A program made the position numbers and the translations under genes. From assembly GCF_002858745.1 (NCBI RefSeq), contig NZ_PJRO01000012.1, positions 163,321 to 227,320 of the forward strand: a stretch of 64,000 bases of DNA, in the 5' to 3' direction. The DNA is from Mesorhizobium loti (GTDB lineage Bacteria; Pseudomonadota; Alphaproteobacteria; Rhizobiales; Rhizobiaceae). The notes below the pieces were generated by a model that saw only the letters and a program-made list of their open reading frames with translations, ran no database searches and was not told the DNA's origin. Shown piece after piece: positions 43,591-52,785 of this stretch (within the stretch, counting starts at the first letter, position 1; the number at the start of each line of letters is the position of its first letter).

Positions 43591-44568
43591 ATGGTCTTGA
43601 AAGCCGAATTGCACTGCCACATCGAAGGGGCGGCAGCGCCTGAACTGGTCATCCAGCAAGCCCGGAAATACGACAAGGACCCGTCTCCATTCATTCGCGA
43701 CGGCTCCTTTGTCTGGCACGACTTCACCTCTTTCCTCGCCGCCTACGACTTTTCTGCCGACCTTTTTCGCACCGAAGAGGACTATGCGCTGCTTTCCGAG
43801 TATTACCTGACCAGCCTGGCCCGCGACGGAGCCATCTATTCCGAAGTATTCACCTCTCCGGACCATGCCGTGCGCGCCGGCCTGTCGCCCAAGGCCTATA
43901 CCAACGCACTTGGCGAAGGCATGGCGCGCGCCAAGGCCAAGACCGGCATCGAGGGGCGCATGATCGTCACCGGAGTGCGCCATGTCGGCGTCGAAGCGAT
44001 CGAAAAAGCTGCCCGTTTCGCCGCCAAATGTGGCCACCCGCTGGTCACCGGATTCGGTGTCGCCGGCGACGAGCGCATGGGCGATTTCGAGGATTATGTG
44101 CGTGCCTTCGAGATCGCCCGCGAAGCGGGTCTCGGCATCACCATCCATGCCGGAGAACTGATGGGCTGGGAAAGTGTGCAGGCTGCACTCGATCAGATTC
44201 GCCCCGCGCGCATCGGCCATGGCGTGCGCGCTGTCGAGAACCCGGACCTCGTGCGCCGCATCGCCAGCGAGGGCGTGGTGCTGGAATGTTGCCCAGGTTC
44301 CAACATCGCACTCAAAGTGTTCGACAGCTTTGCAGAGCATCCGTTTGCAACGCTGAAGGCTGCCGGCTGCAAGGTAACGCTCAATTCCGACGATCCGCCC
44401 TATTTCTGGACGTCGCTGAAACGCGAATACGATATCGCTGCCCAGCACTTCGGCATGAACGACAAGGCGCTGGCCGCCGTGACCCGCACGGCGATTGAAG
44501 CGGCTTTCGTCGACAAAAAGACCAAGGCGGCCCTCATCGCGCGGCTGGACAAAGCCAGCGCGCGCTGA
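43591..44568 (+). CDS. add: Adenosine deaminase
   Basis: A 325-residue metal-dependent purine deaminase. Zinc ligands are in AELHCHIEGAA and TIHAGEL; the active-site motifs RIGHGVRA and LNSDDPPYF follow. It converts adenosine to inosine; adenine deaminase is a related alternative, but RIGHGV favours adenosine. The ATG at 43591 follows AGGA. It precedes upp and faces away from ubiE. It supplies the nucleoside salvage region downstream. Confidence 0.9.
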   Translation: MVLKAELHCHIEGAAAPELVIQQARKYDKDPSPFIRDGSFVWHDFTSFLAAYDFSADLFRTEEDYALLSEYYLTSLARDGAIYSEVFTSPDHAVRAGLSPKAYTNALGEGMARAKAKTGIEGRMIVTGVRHVGVEAIEKAARFAAKCGHPLVTGFGVAGDERMGDFEDYVRAFEIAREAGLGITIHAGELMGWESVQAALDQIRPARIGHGVRAVENPDLVRRIASEGVVLECCPGSNIALKVFDSFAEHPFATLKAAGCKVTLNSDDPPYFWTSLKREYDIAAQHFGMNDKALAAVTRTAIEAAFVDKKTKAALIARLDKASAR

Positions 44569-44659
44569 AAGCCCGCAAAAACTGTGGTTGGCGCACGTCT
44601 GGGCGTTTCTTGGCCAGAGCGAAGCCGCTAGGGTCGTTCCAAGTATCGAGGAGAAGACC

Positions 44660-45289
44660 ATGAAGGGCGTAACCGTCGTCGACCACCCGCTTGTGCAGCA
44701 CAAGCTGACCATCATGCGCAACAAGGAGACGTCGACGGCGTCGTTCCGGCGGCTGCTGCGCGAGATCTCGCTGCTACTCGGCTACGAGGTCACACGCAAC
44801 CTGGAGCTCACCAAGACCACCATCGAGACTCCGATGGAGACGATGGAAGCTCCCACGCTCGAAGGCAAGAAACTGGTCTTCGCCTCCGTGCTGCGTGCCG
44901 GCAACGGTTTGCTGGAAGGCCTGCTCGATCTGGTGCCTGCCGCCCGTGTCGCTCATATCGGCCTCTACCGCGATCATGAAACGCTGGAAGCGGTGGAGTA
45001 TTTCTTCAAGGCGCCGAGCGATCTCGCCGACCGTCTGATCATCGTGGTGGATCCGATGCTGGCCACCGCCAATTCGGCGATCGCGGCGATCGACAAGCTG
45101 AAGGAGCGCGGCGCGACCAACATCCTTTTCCTGTGCCTGCTTGCCGCCCCCGAAGGCATCGAACGCTTCACCACCGCCCATCCCGATGTGCCGGTCTACA
45201 CAGCCTCCATCGACCGCGAGCTGAATGAAAAAGGGTACATCCTGCCGGGGCTCGGCGATGCTGGCGATCGCATGTTCGGCACGAAATAG
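44660..45289 (+). CDS. upp: Uracil phosphoribosyltransferase
   Basis: A 209-residue enzyme forming UMP from uracil and PRPP. The PRPP loop is LIIVVDPMLATANSA, and the C-terminal uracil-binding motif is GYILPGLGDAGDRMFGTK. The length is typical (208-209). GAGGAGA precedes the ATG at 44660. It follows the adenosine deaminase gene by about 90 bases and fits the pyrimidine side of the salvage locus. Confidence 0.97.
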   Translation: MKGVTVVDHPLVQHKLTIMRNKETSTASFRRLLREISLLLGYEVTRNLELTKTTIETPMETMEAPTLEGKKLVFASVLRAGNGLLEGLLDLVPAARVAHIGLYRDHETLEAVEYFFKAPSDLADRLIIVVDPMLATANSAIAAIDKLKERGATNILFLCLLAAPEGIERFTTAHPDVPVYTASIDRELNEKGYILPGLGDAGDRMFGTK

Positions 45290-45407
45290 GCATTTACCTT
45301 TTGTTTACGCATCTGCGTGGTTTCGGGTCATCTCAGGGCCGATAGAGCCTGAAATTAAAGCGCCAGATACCAAGGCTGCCTAGGATCGCCCTGAGTGGGG
45401 GCCTTCC

Positions 45408-45962
45408 ATGCTGCGCAAACTGGTCATTCTGGGTGTTTTTGCCGGCGGCACGGCGGCAATCCCCTCCGTTTTCCAATCGAACCCCGATCTGCTCAACACT
45501 CTCCTCGGCAGAGGCAGCGACACGCCTGCCGCTGCAGTGAACCTGCCCGGCAGTTCAGGCACGGCCGGACAGACCGCGCAGCAACCTCTCGGCCGCAAGG
45601 TGCTGATCAAGGCCGATGCGACGGGACATTTCCGTTCGCCCTTCAAGATCAACGGCCGGCAGGTCGATGCCCTCATCGACACGGGCGCGACGCTGGTTGC
45701 GCTCAACACCTCGACGGCGCGGCGTGTCGGGCTTTCGATCAGCCCTTCCGATTTCACACAGCAGGTCTCGACTGCCAATGGCCCGGTCAAGGTGGCTTTG
45801 GTGCGACTTTCCAGCCTGCAGGTCGGCAAGATCGCGCTGGACAACATCGACGCGGTGGTCATCGACGACAAGGCGCTCAGCACCAATCTGATCGGCATGA
45901 GTTTCCTGAGCCGCCTGGGCAAATACGCTGTCGAGGATGGTGCGCTGCTGATGGTGCAGTAG
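45408..45962 (+). CDS. TIGR02281-type retropepsin-like aspartic protease
   Basis: A 184-residue protein with an N-terminal hydrophobic segment (LVILGVFAGGTAAIPSVF) and a clan AA protease domain. The catalytic motif DALIDTGATLVALN is near residue 87, and NLIGMSFLSRLG lies near the C-terminus. The protein is probably anchored in the membrane or secreted and dimeric. It stands alone between upp and a cluster of palindromic repeats. Confidence 0.88.
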   Translation: MLRKLVILGVFAGGTAAIPSVFQSNPDLLNTLLGRGSDTPAAAVNLPGSSGTAGQTAQQPLGRKVLIKADATGHFRSPFKINGRQVDALIDTGATLVALNTSTARRVGLSISPSDFTQQVSTANGPVKVALVRLSSLQVGKIALDNIDAVVIDDKALSTNLIGMSFLSRLGKYAVEDGALLMVQ

Positions 45963-45976
45963 CGTCGGCTGTGATC

Positions 45977-46033
45977 TAGAGCAATTCCAGGAAAAATGCG
46001 CGACGGTTTTCCGTCCGGAATTGCGTAAAAACA
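45977..46033. repeat. Rhizobiales intergenic palindrome, family C
   Basis: The element reads AGAGCAATTCCAG... and CCGGAATTGCG... with an inner GGTTTTCC, followed by an A-rich stretch. It is a type of short intergenic repeat that I know from many Rhizobiales genomes. It adjoins a family A copy, and both lie between convergent genes. Confidence 0.6.
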
Positions 46034-46040
46034 AAAAGTT

Positions 46041-46080
46041 AGAGTGTTTCCGCGTTTCCGTTTTTTTACGGAAACGCTCT
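46041..46080. terminator. Hairpin between convergent genes (palindrome family A)
   Basis: AGAGTGTTTCCG and CGGAAACGCTCT pair with one G-T mismatch. An alternative stem GCGTTTCCGT/ACGGAAACGC closes a T6 loop. It directly precedes the deoA stop codon on the minus strand. Confidence 0.6.
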
Positions 46081-47398
46081 AGCTGCGCGCCGCAACACGA
46101 CGCAGAATCGCCTTCTCCGTGGCCGGCTTGGCGGAGCCAACCGTATAGGCGGACGAAACAGCGGCGGCAGCCTGCTCGGCCTCCCCCCACGAGCGCGCAT
46201 GGACAAGCGCGATCGCTTCACCAGGGCGCACTTCCGCGCCGACCGGCAAAAGGCGAGTGAGACCAACCGCATGGTCTACCTTGTCTTCGGGCCGTGTCCG
46301 ACCACCGCCCAAGGCCACAACGGCAAGCCCGATCTCGCGCGTGGCGATACCGGTGACAAAGCCCTTGCGATCGGCCTTCACTTCAAGCTGGATGGGCGCC
46401 CGGGGCAGATATTTTGCGGAGTTCTCGACGAAATCCGCTGGACCACCCAGCGCCGAAACCATGCGGCCGAACACTGCCGCTGCCCGGCTGCTGGTCAGTG
46501 CCTCAGCGGCGCGCTGCAGCCCGTCCTGGTTGGAGGCGACGAGGCCGGCCGATTGCAACATTTCGGCGGCAAGCGCCAACGTCACCGCCTCCAGGCGCTT
46601 GTCACGGCCGCGCCCGGTCAGGAAATCGACCGCGTTCTGCACCTCGACGGCATTGCCCGCAGCCGAAGCGAGCGGCTCGTTCATGCCGGTGACCAGCGCG
46701 CTGGTCTTCAGCCCTGCGCCACTGGCCACCTCGACCAGGCTGGTTGCAAGTGCGGTCGCGTCGCGCGACTTTTCCATGAAGGCGCCGTTACCGACCTTGA
46801 CGTCCAGCACCAGAGACTGCAGCCCGGCTGCGAGTTTCTTCGACAGGATGGAGGCCGTGATCAAAGGCACCGATTCCACTGTCGCGGTGACGTCCCGGAT
46901 CGCGTAGAGCCGCTTGTCGGCCGGAGCGAGATCGCCGGTCTGGCCGATGATGGCTGCGCCCGCTTCCAATACCGCCTTGCGCAGCAAGGCAAGGTCCGGC
47001 TGGCTAACATAGCCGGGGATCGCATCCATCTTGTCCAGCGTGCCGCCGGTGTGGCCGAGACCACGGCCGGAAATCATCGGCACATAAGCGCCGCAGGCCG
47101 CCACGATCGGTGCCAGCATCAGTGAAACGTTGTCGCCAACACCGCCGGTGGAATGCTTGTCGGTGACGGGACCGGGCAGGTCCGACCAGTCGAGCACATC
47201 GCCGGAATCGCGCATTGCCGTGGTCAAAGCCACCGCTTCGTCGCGGTTCATGCCGTTGAAGAAGACGGCCATGGCGAAAGACGCAGCCTGCCCTTCGCTG
47301 ACGGCACCGGTGGTCACGCCCGAAACGAAGGCCGCGATTTCCTCGGCGGACAGCTTCAGCCCGTCACGCTTCCTGCGGATGATCTCCTGAGGCAGCAT
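46079..47398 (-). CDS. deoA: Thymidine phosphorylase
   Basis: A 439-residue enzyme splitting thymidine or deoxyuridine into base and deoxyribose-1-phosphate. The signature SGRGLGHTGGTLDKMDAIPG and the phosphate-binding KHSTGGVGDNVS are present. The ATG shares its last base with the stop of the phosphorylase gene upstream (TGATG). It is the final gene of the nucleoside operon starting at 52244. Confidence 0.95.
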   Translation of the reverse strand: MLPQEIIRRKRDGLKLSAEEIAAFVSGVTTGAVSEGQAASFAMAVFFNGMNRDEAVALTTAMRDSGDVLDWSDLPGPVTDKHSTGGVGDNVSLMLAPIVAACGAYVPMISGRGLGHTGGTLDKMDAIPGYVSQPDLALLRKAVLEAGAAIIGQTGDLAPADKRLYAIRDVTATVESVPLITASILSKKLAAGLQSLVLDVKVGNGAFMEKSRDATALATSLVEVASGAGLKTSALVTGMNEPLASAAGNAVEVQNAVDFLTGRGRDKRLEAVTLALAAEMLQSAGLVASNQDGLQRAAEALTSSRAAAVFGRMVSALGGPADFVENSAKYLPRAPIQLEVKADRKGFVTGIATREIGLAVVALGGGRTRPEDKVDHAVGLTRLLPVGAEVRPGEAIALVHARSWGEAEQAAAAVSSAYTVGSAKPATEKAILRRVAARS

Positions 47399-48207
47399 CA
47401 AGCCCCGTCCAGCAGTCCGTCCTGGAACACCTTCTTCAGCACCTTGGCGAGCTTCGCCCCGCCGATCGGCGCCATGTCCTTGGTCTCGGTGTGCGAGAGC
47501 TCGGCACCTGTCATGCCGGCGGCCAGGTTGGTGATCACCGAACATGCAGCCACGCTCAGCCCAAAGAAACGCGCCAGGATCACTTCAGGTACGGTCGACA
47601 TGCCGACCGCAGTGGCGCCCATGATGCGCGCCATACGGATTTCCGCCGGCGTTTCGAAAGACGGTCCGGAGAACCACATGTAGACACCCTGATGCAGCTT
47701 GGTGCCGGTGGCTTTTGCCGCCCGCTCGATCGCTGCGCGCATGCTGGCGTCATAGGCTTCGGTCAGCCCGACGAAGCGGCGGTCGGTCGGCTCGCCGAAC
47801 AGCGGATTGGAGCCCGAGAAATTGATGTGGTCGTTGATCAGCATCACCGATCCCGGCGGCATGTCGGGATCGACGGAACCGGCGGCATTGGTGAGGATCA
47901 ACCTGGTGATTCCTATACCGGCCAGCGTCTCGATCGCCGGGCGCATCACCGCGGCGTCGCCATGTTCGTAATAGTGGGCTCGACCCGCCAGCATCAGCAA
48001 CGGCTTGCCGGCAAAATGCCCTGCTACCACCGTGCCGGCATGACCGGTAACGCCACTTTTCGGGAAACCCGGCAATTCAGAGTAAGGAATGCGCACGGCA
48101 TCCTCGACCTCATCGACAAGCCCGCCCAACCCCGAGCCCAGCACCAGCGCGACACTCGGCGCGAGGCCATCCAGCCGTTCAACGAGACGATCGATCGCGT
48201 CTTTCAT
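47398..48207 (-). CDS. punA: Purine nucleoside phosphorylase (PunA/XapA type)
   Basis: A 269-residue trimeric-type purine nucleoside phosphorylase. It shows ALVLGSGLGGLVDEVED, the phosphate site GRAHYYEHGD and the purine site ILTNAAGS, then VGMSTVPEVILAR. It converts (deoxy)guanosine or inosine to base and sugar phosphate. It overlaps cdd by four bases and deoA by one. Confidence 0.93.
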   Translation of the reverse strand: MKDAIDRLVERLDGLAPSVALVLGSGLGGLVDEVEDAVRIPYSELPGFPKSGVTGHAGTVVAGHFAGKPLLMLAGRAHYYEHGDAAVMRPAIETLAGIGITRLILTNAAGSVDPDMPPGSVMLINDHINFSGSNPLFGEPTDRRFVGLTEAYDASMRAAIERAAKATGTKLHQGVYMWFSGPSFETPAEIRMARIMGATAVGMSTVPEVILARFFGLSVAACSVITNLAAGMTGAELSHTETKDMAPIGGAKLAKVLKKVFQDGLLDGA

Positions 48208-48596
48208 TTGAGGATATCACCCCTGAAGCCATAAGGCAGCATCTCGCCCATGGTGACGGTTTCGGCCACGCCTGTTTCGTCGCAGAGATAGAGCTTGGTA
48301 TCGGGCCGTGTGAACTCCGCCAGCCGCTGGCGACAGCCGCCACAGGGTGAGCATTTCGCCATACGTTCGGCAATGACGGCGATTTCCACGATCTTGCCGC
48401 CGCCGCCCATGATGTAGTGGCCAAGCGCCGTTGTCTCCGCGCACCAGCCCTCTGGGTAGGAAGCCACCTCGATGTTGGCGCCGGCAAAGACCCGCCCGTC
48501 TTCGGTGCGAAGCGCTGCTCCGACCGGGAACTTCGAATAGGGCGCGTAGGCCTTGGCCATGGCCGCCTTGGCGGCGAGGTAGAGGTCATGCGACAT
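48204..48596 (-). CDS. cdd: Cytidine deaminase
   Basis: A 130-residue zinc enzyme converting (deoxy)cytidine to (deoxy)uridine. The catalytic CAE motif is in YPEGWCAETTALGHYIM, with the zinc cysteines in CSPCGGCRQRLAEF. FAGANIEVASY is the substrate-binding segment. It lies four bases after the permease gene and overlaps the purine nucleoside phosphorylase gene. Confidence 0.94.
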   Translation of the reverse strand: MSHDLYLAAKAAMAKAYAPYSKFPVGAALRTEDGRVFAGANIEVASYPEGWCAETTALGHYIMGGGGKIVEIAVIAERMAKCSPCGGCRQRLAEFTRPDTKLYLCDETGVAETVTMGEMLPYGFRGDILK

Positions 48597-48599
48597 CGA

Positions 48600-49571
48600 T
48601 CAGCGTTCTTTCACATAAGGCACGCCGCCGGCGCGCGGCGGGATCGCCTTGCCGATGAAACCGGCAAGCAGGATCACGGTCAGGATGTAAGGCAGTGCCT
48701 GCATGAGCTGGACCGGAACCTTGCCGATGATCGGCAATGGCGCACCTTGCAGACGGATCGCCAGCGCGTCGAGGAAACCGAACAGCAGGCAGGCGAACAT
48801 AGCATTGACCGGCCGCCACTTCGCGAAGATCAGTGCGGCAAGCGCGATGTAACCCTTGCCCGCCGTCATGTCCTTCACGAAGCCGCCGCTCTGCACCATG
48901 GAAAGGTAGGCACCGGCAATCGCCGTGAGGATGCCGGTGCAGATCACCGCACGGTAACGCAGCCAGGCGACCGAAATACCCGCCGTATCGACCGCGGCCG
49001 GGTTCTCGCCGACGGCGCGCAGCCTGAGGCCGAAGCGCGTGCGGAACAGCACCCACCAGGTGAATGGCACGGCAAGGAAGGCGACGTAGACCAGCAGCGA
49101 GTGGCCGGAGATCAGCTCCGAATAGATCGGTCCGAAGATCGGCACATCGCGCAACGCGTCGGCGCCGGGAAGCTTGATCGCCTCGAACCGTTCGTTCGGT
49201 GCCAGCGCCGGTGTGCGGCCACCTTGCTGGAACCAGGCCTGGCCGAGGATGATGGTGGAGCCAGCGGCGACGAAGTTGATCGCCAGGCCAGAAACGATCT
49301 GGTTGCCGCGGTGCGTGATGGAGGCAAAGCCATGTACCAGTGCCAAGGACACCGAGACCAGGATCGCCATGCCGAGGCCGATCCACGCCGAGTGGAAGAC
49401 CGAGGCGGCAGCCGCACCCGCAAAGGCCGCGGCCAGCATCTTGCCCTCCAGACCGATGTCGAAAATGCCGGACCGCTCGGAATAGAGACCGGCCAGGCAG
49501 GCCAGCAACAGCGGCACCGACAGGCGAATGGTTGAGTCCAGCGTCTGGATGATGACGTCGAAGAAACTCAT
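48600..49571 (-). CDS. Nucleoside-type ABC importer permease (BPD_transp_2)
   Basis: A 323-residue permease of the RbsC-like family with about eight to ten helices. Its size and position match the second permease of BMP-type nucleoside importers (NupQ/YufQ). The segment SERSGIFDIGLEGKMLAAAF near residue 31 is a hallmark. One base separates it from the preceding permease gene. Confidence 0.9.
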   Translation of the reverse strand: MSFFDVIIQTLDSTIRLSVPLLLACLAGLYSERSGIFDIGLEGKMLAAAFAGAAAASVFHSAWIGLGMAILVSVSLALVHGFASITHRGNQIVSGLAINFVAAGSTIILGQAWFQQGGRTPALAPNERFEAIKLPGADALRDVPIFGPIYSELISGHSLLVYVAFLAVPFTWWVLFRTRFGLRLRAVGENPAAVDTAGISVAWLRYRAVICTGILTAIAGAYLSMVQSGGFVKDMTAGKGYIALAALIFAKWRPVNAMFACLLFGFLDALAIRLQGAPLPIIGKVPVQLMQALPYILTVILLAGFIGKAIPPRAGGVPYVKER

Positions 49572-49572
49572 C

Positions 49573-50715
49573 TCAGGCTCCCTCGCCCTTCACCGCGGCC
49601 AAGCCGACCGATTTCGGACTGATCGAAGCGAACAGCGTCTGGATATAGGGGCGGAACATGTGTTCGAGCGCGCCCGCAAACAGGATCACAAGCCCCTGGA
49701 TGATGACGATCATGTCGCGACTGATCGCCGGCATCTCGAAGGAAAGTTCGGCGCCGCCCTGATAGAGCATGCCGAACAGGATCGAGGCCAGGATGATGCC
49801 GACGGGGTGGGCACGCCCCATCAACGCGACGGCAATGCCGATGAAGCCGGCGCCACCAGCCAGATCGACATAGACGCTGTGCTGGTCGCCCATGATCGCA
49901 TTGATCGACATCATGCCGGCCAGCGCGCCTGAAATCAGCATGGCGATGATGGTGACACGCACTTCCGATATGCCGGCATAACGCGCCGCTTTCTGGCTGA
50001 AGCCGAAGGTGCGGATTTCGTAGCCGAGCTTGGTGCGCCAGATCAGCAGCCAGACCAGATAGGCCATCACCAGCGCCAGCAGGAAGGACACGTTGAACGG
50101 CGCCGACCGGATCTTGGCTGTCCCGAACAGTTCGATGATCCAGTTCAGCCTGGGTAACTGCGCACCGGCCTCCAGCATGCGGGTTTTTACTTCCTGCATC
50201 GCCTCCGGCTTCAGGATGTCGCGCAACACATAGATCATCAGGCTCGCCGCGATCATGTTGAACATGATGGTGGTGATGACGATATGCGAGCCGCGCCTGG
50301 CTTGCAGATAGGCCGGGACGAATGCCCATGCCGCGCCGAACACCGCAGCGCCGGCAATAGCGAAGGGGAAGGTGACGTACCAGGGCACGACCCTGTCGAG
50401 CGCCAGGCAGACCAGCCCCACGCCAAGGCCTGCGACATAGGCCTGGCCTTCGCCGCCGATGTTGAACAGCCCGGCGTGCATGGCGACCGCAACGGCAAGG
50501 CCGGTGAAAATGAAGTTCGTCGCGTAGAAGAGCGTGTAGGCGATACCTTGTCCGCGCCCGAACGCTCCTTCCACAAGAATGACAGCCGCGCGGAATGGAT
50601 TTTCACCGACCAGCAGCACGACAAGGCCCGCGACGATGAAGGCAACGGCCAGATTGATCAGCGGGATCAGCCCGTAATCGGCCCAGGCCGGCAGCTTGGC
50701 ATAAGGCGTGCTCAT
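49573..50715 (-). CDS. Nucleoside-type ABC importer permease (BPD_transp_2)
   Basis: A 380-residue permease, the larger partner (NupP/YufP-like). It shows NIGGEGQAYVAGLGVG near residue 85 and GISEVRVTIIAMLISGALAG. The start overlaps the ATPase stop by four bases. It pairs with the protein at 48600-49571. Confidence 0.9.
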   Translation of the reverse strand: MSTPYAKLPAWADYGLIPLINLAVAFIVAGLVVLLVGENPFRAAVILVEGAFGRGQGIAYTLFYATNFIFTGLAVAVAMHAGLFNIGGEGQAYVAGLGVGLVCLALDRVVPWYVTFPFAIAGAAVFGAAWAFVPAYLQARRGSHIVITTIMFNMIAASLMIYVLRDILKPEAMQEVKTRMLEAGAQLPRLNWIIELFGTAKIRSAPFNVSFLLALVMAYLVWLLIWRTKLGYEIRTFGFSQKAARYAGISEVRVTIIAMLISGALAGMMSINAIMGDQHSVYVDLAGGAGFIGIAVALMGRAHPVGIILASILFGMLYQGGAELSFEMPAISRDMIVIIQGLVILFAGALEHMFRPYIQTLFASISPKSVGLAAVKGEGA

Positions 50716-52244
50716 TCGGCGGCTTCCTTCTGCTCGACGCCGGCCATCAGCAGGCCAAGTTCACCTTCGCTGGCTTCGGGCCCGCGCTCGCCGACGACCC
50801 GCCCGGCAAACATCACCAGGATGCGATCGGACAGCGACCGGATTTCGTCGAGCTCGACCGAGACCAGCAACACCGCCTTGCCCTGGTCACGCATGGCGAT
50901 CAGCCGCTTGTGGATGAATTCAATGGCGCCGACGTCGACACCACGCGTCGGTTGGCCGACGATTAACACACCTGGATCCTGCTCGATCTCACGCGCCAGC
51001 ACGATCTTCTGCTGGTTTCCACCGGAGAAGTTGGCGGTCCTCAGGCGAGGATTGGCAGGACGGATATCATACTTCTCGATCTTGTCCTTGGCATCAGCCA
51101 TGATGGCATCGACGTCGAGGAGCGGCCCTTTAAGGTAGCGCTTGTCGTTGTGATAGCCGAGGATCGAGTTCTCGTTTTCCTCGAATGCCAGCACCAGGCC
51201 GACGTGATGGCGGTCTTCGGGCACATGTGCCAGCCCGCGCTGGCGCAGTTCGCCAGGGTCGGCAGCGCCGGTCAGGTCGATCGGCCTGCCGTCCAGTGTG
51301 ACACTGCCGGAAACCGCCTTGCGGATACCCGAGATCGCCTCCAGCAGCTCCGACTGGCCATTGCCGGCGACGCCGGCAATGCCGACAATCTCGCCGGCGC
51401 GAACGTCAAACGAGACGTCATCGACCATGGTGACGCCGCGCTGGTCCTTCACCACCAAGTTCTTGACCGAGAGCTTGACCTCGCCTGCCTTGGCTTCGCC
51501 CTTCTCGACCCTCAGCAGCACACGCCGCCCGACCATCAGTTCGGCCAGTTCCTCGACCGTCGTCTGTTTGGTCTCCCGTGTCGCCACCATCGTGCCCTGG
51601 CGCATGACGGAGACGGAGTCAGTGATCGCCATGATCTCGCGCAACTTGTGCGTGATGAGCACGATCGTCTTGCCCTGATCCTTGAGCTGCCTGAGGATGC
51701 GGAAGAGATGGTCGGCTTCGGCTGGCGTCAGCACGCCGGTCGGCTCGTCCAGGATCAGGATTTCGGCGCCACGATAGAGCGCCTTGAGGATTTCGACGCG
51801 CTGTTGCAGACCGACCGGCAGCTCTTCGATAATGGCGTCGGGCTCCACTTCCAGCCCGTATTCGCGCTCCAGCCGCTCGAGCTCCGAGCGCGCCTTGGCG
51901 ATCGAGGATTTGAGCAGCGCGTCGCTCTCAGCGCCAAGGATGATGTTCTCGAGCACGGTGAAATTGTCGACCAGCATGAAATGCTGGTGCACCATGCCGA
52001 TGCCGGTCGCGATGGCATCATTGGAGGATTTGATCGCAGCCGGCTTGCCATTGACGCGGATCTCGCCGCTGTCGGCCTGGTAGAAGCCGTAGAGGATCGA
52101 CATCAGCGTCGACTTGCCGGCGCCGTTCTCGCCAACAATGCCGTGGATCGTGCCGCGCGCGATCTCGAGATTGATGTCACGATTGGCGCGCACGGCGCCA
52201 AAACTCTTGTTGATGCCGATCAGCTCGATTGCGGCTTCCGCCAT
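50712..52244 (-). CDS. Nucleoside-type ABC importer ATPase with two nucleotide-binding domains
   Basis: A 510-residue fused ATPase of the YufO/RbsA type. Domain 1 has Walker A GENGAGKST, the variant signature LPVGLQQRVEI and Walker B LILDEP. Domain 2 has the degenerate Walker A GVAGNGQSE and signature FSGGNQQKIVLARE. This asymmetry is normal for the family. It is the first gene of a six-gene operon that continues through both permeases, cdd, the purine nucleoside phosphorylase and deoA. Confidence 0.93.
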   Translation of the reverse strand: MAEAAIELIGINKSFGAVRANRDINLEIARGTIHGIVGENGAGKSTLMSILYGFYQADSGEIRVNGKPAAIKSSNDAIATGIGMVHQHFMLVDNFTVLENIILGAESDALLKSSIAKARSELERLEREYGLEVEPDAIIEELPVGLQQRVEILKALYRGAEILILDEPTGVLTPAEADHLFRILRQLKDQGKTIVLITHKLREIMAITDSVSVMRQGTMVATRETKQTTVEELAELMVGRRVLLRVEKGEAKAGEVKLSVKNLVVKDQRGVTMVDDVSFDVRAGEIVGIAGVAGNGQSELLEAISGIRKAVSGSVTLDGRPIDLTGAADPGELRQRGLAHVPEDRHHVGLVLAFEENENSILGYHNDKRYLKGPLLDVDAIMADAKDKIEKYDIRPANPRLRTANFSGGNQQKIVLAREIEQDPGVLIVGQPTRGVDVGAIEFIHKRLIAMRDQGKAVLLVSVELDEIRSLSDRILVMFAGRVVGERGPEASEGELGLLMAGVEQKEAAE

Positions 52245-52430
52245 GCGATCGTTCCCATAGATTTTTTTATCGTTTGGTCAAATTGACTAGCACGGCGCCC
52301 GTCCCCTGCCAATTGGCCGGCTATGGCATCCACTCTCGACAAATCCCGGCATGCTTGTCAATTTCGAACACACGGGCATGCGCCATTGGCAGGCACTGTA
52401 ACGCAACTCAAGCCCGCCAAAGCAGGGTCC

Positions 52431-52483
52431 CTAGCGCATCGGCCCGAAAATCGAAACCGATTTTCGGAAAGCACGATGCGTAG
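52431..52483. repeat. Intergenic palindrome, family D
   Basis: Outer arms CTAGCGCATC and GATGCGTAG enclose inner arms CCGAAAATCG and CGATTTTCGG with the loop AAAC. I recognise this GCATCG/CCGAAAATCG type as a common Rhizobiales repeat. Confidence 0.6.
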
Positions 52484-52494
52484 ATTAAAAGATG

Positions 52495-52538
52495 TTAGAG
52501 CGTCCTCTGCGCGTCCAAATGGACGCGCGGCGCTCTAA
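52495..52538. repeat. Intergenic palindrome, family B
   Basis: Outer arms TTAGAGCG and CGCTCTAA enclose inner arms GCGCGTCC and GGACGCGC with the loop AAAT. It matches the element at 27322-27363. Confidence 0.65.
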
Positions 52539-52548
52539 GGAAATTGAC

Positions 52549-52752
52549 ATGTCCGAGGAAAGACTGACGACGTTGGAAATCCACGTCGCCGAACAAGACA
52601 AGGCCATCGAGGAGCTGTCCAGCCAGATCGTCGAACAGTGGAAGACGATCGAACGTCTGCAGAAGAAACTCGACGCGTTGACCAGCCGTTTTCTGGCACT
52701 CGAGGAGCAGACAGCAGCGGACGTTCCGGTGACCAAGCCGCCGCACTGGTAA
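52549..52752 (+). CDS. slyX: SlyX family protein
   Basis: A 67-residue coiled-coil protein: RLTTLEIHVAEQDKAIEELS, then EQWKTIERLQKKLDALTSR, ending in PPHW. This is the SlyX pattern. Function is not well defined. The ATG at 52549 follows AAGGAAATTG, which sits at the edge of a family B palindrome. Confidence 0.9.
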   Translation: MSEERLTTLEIHVAEQDKAIEELSSQIVEQWKTIERLQKKLDALTSRFLALEEQTAADVPVTKPPHW

Positions 52753-52785
52753 AGGCCAACCGTCCGAGGGGAAGGAGAGCGCAGA

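Larger units (their letters stand above)
52245..52548. other. Intergenic region carrying two dispersed palindromes
   Basis: These 304 bases separate the divergent ABC ATPase and slyX genes. The left half must carry the ABC operon promoter (no clear boxes seen). The right half consists of a family D element (52431-52483) and a family B element (52495-52538), the latter ending ten bases before the slyX start. Confidence 0.6.
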
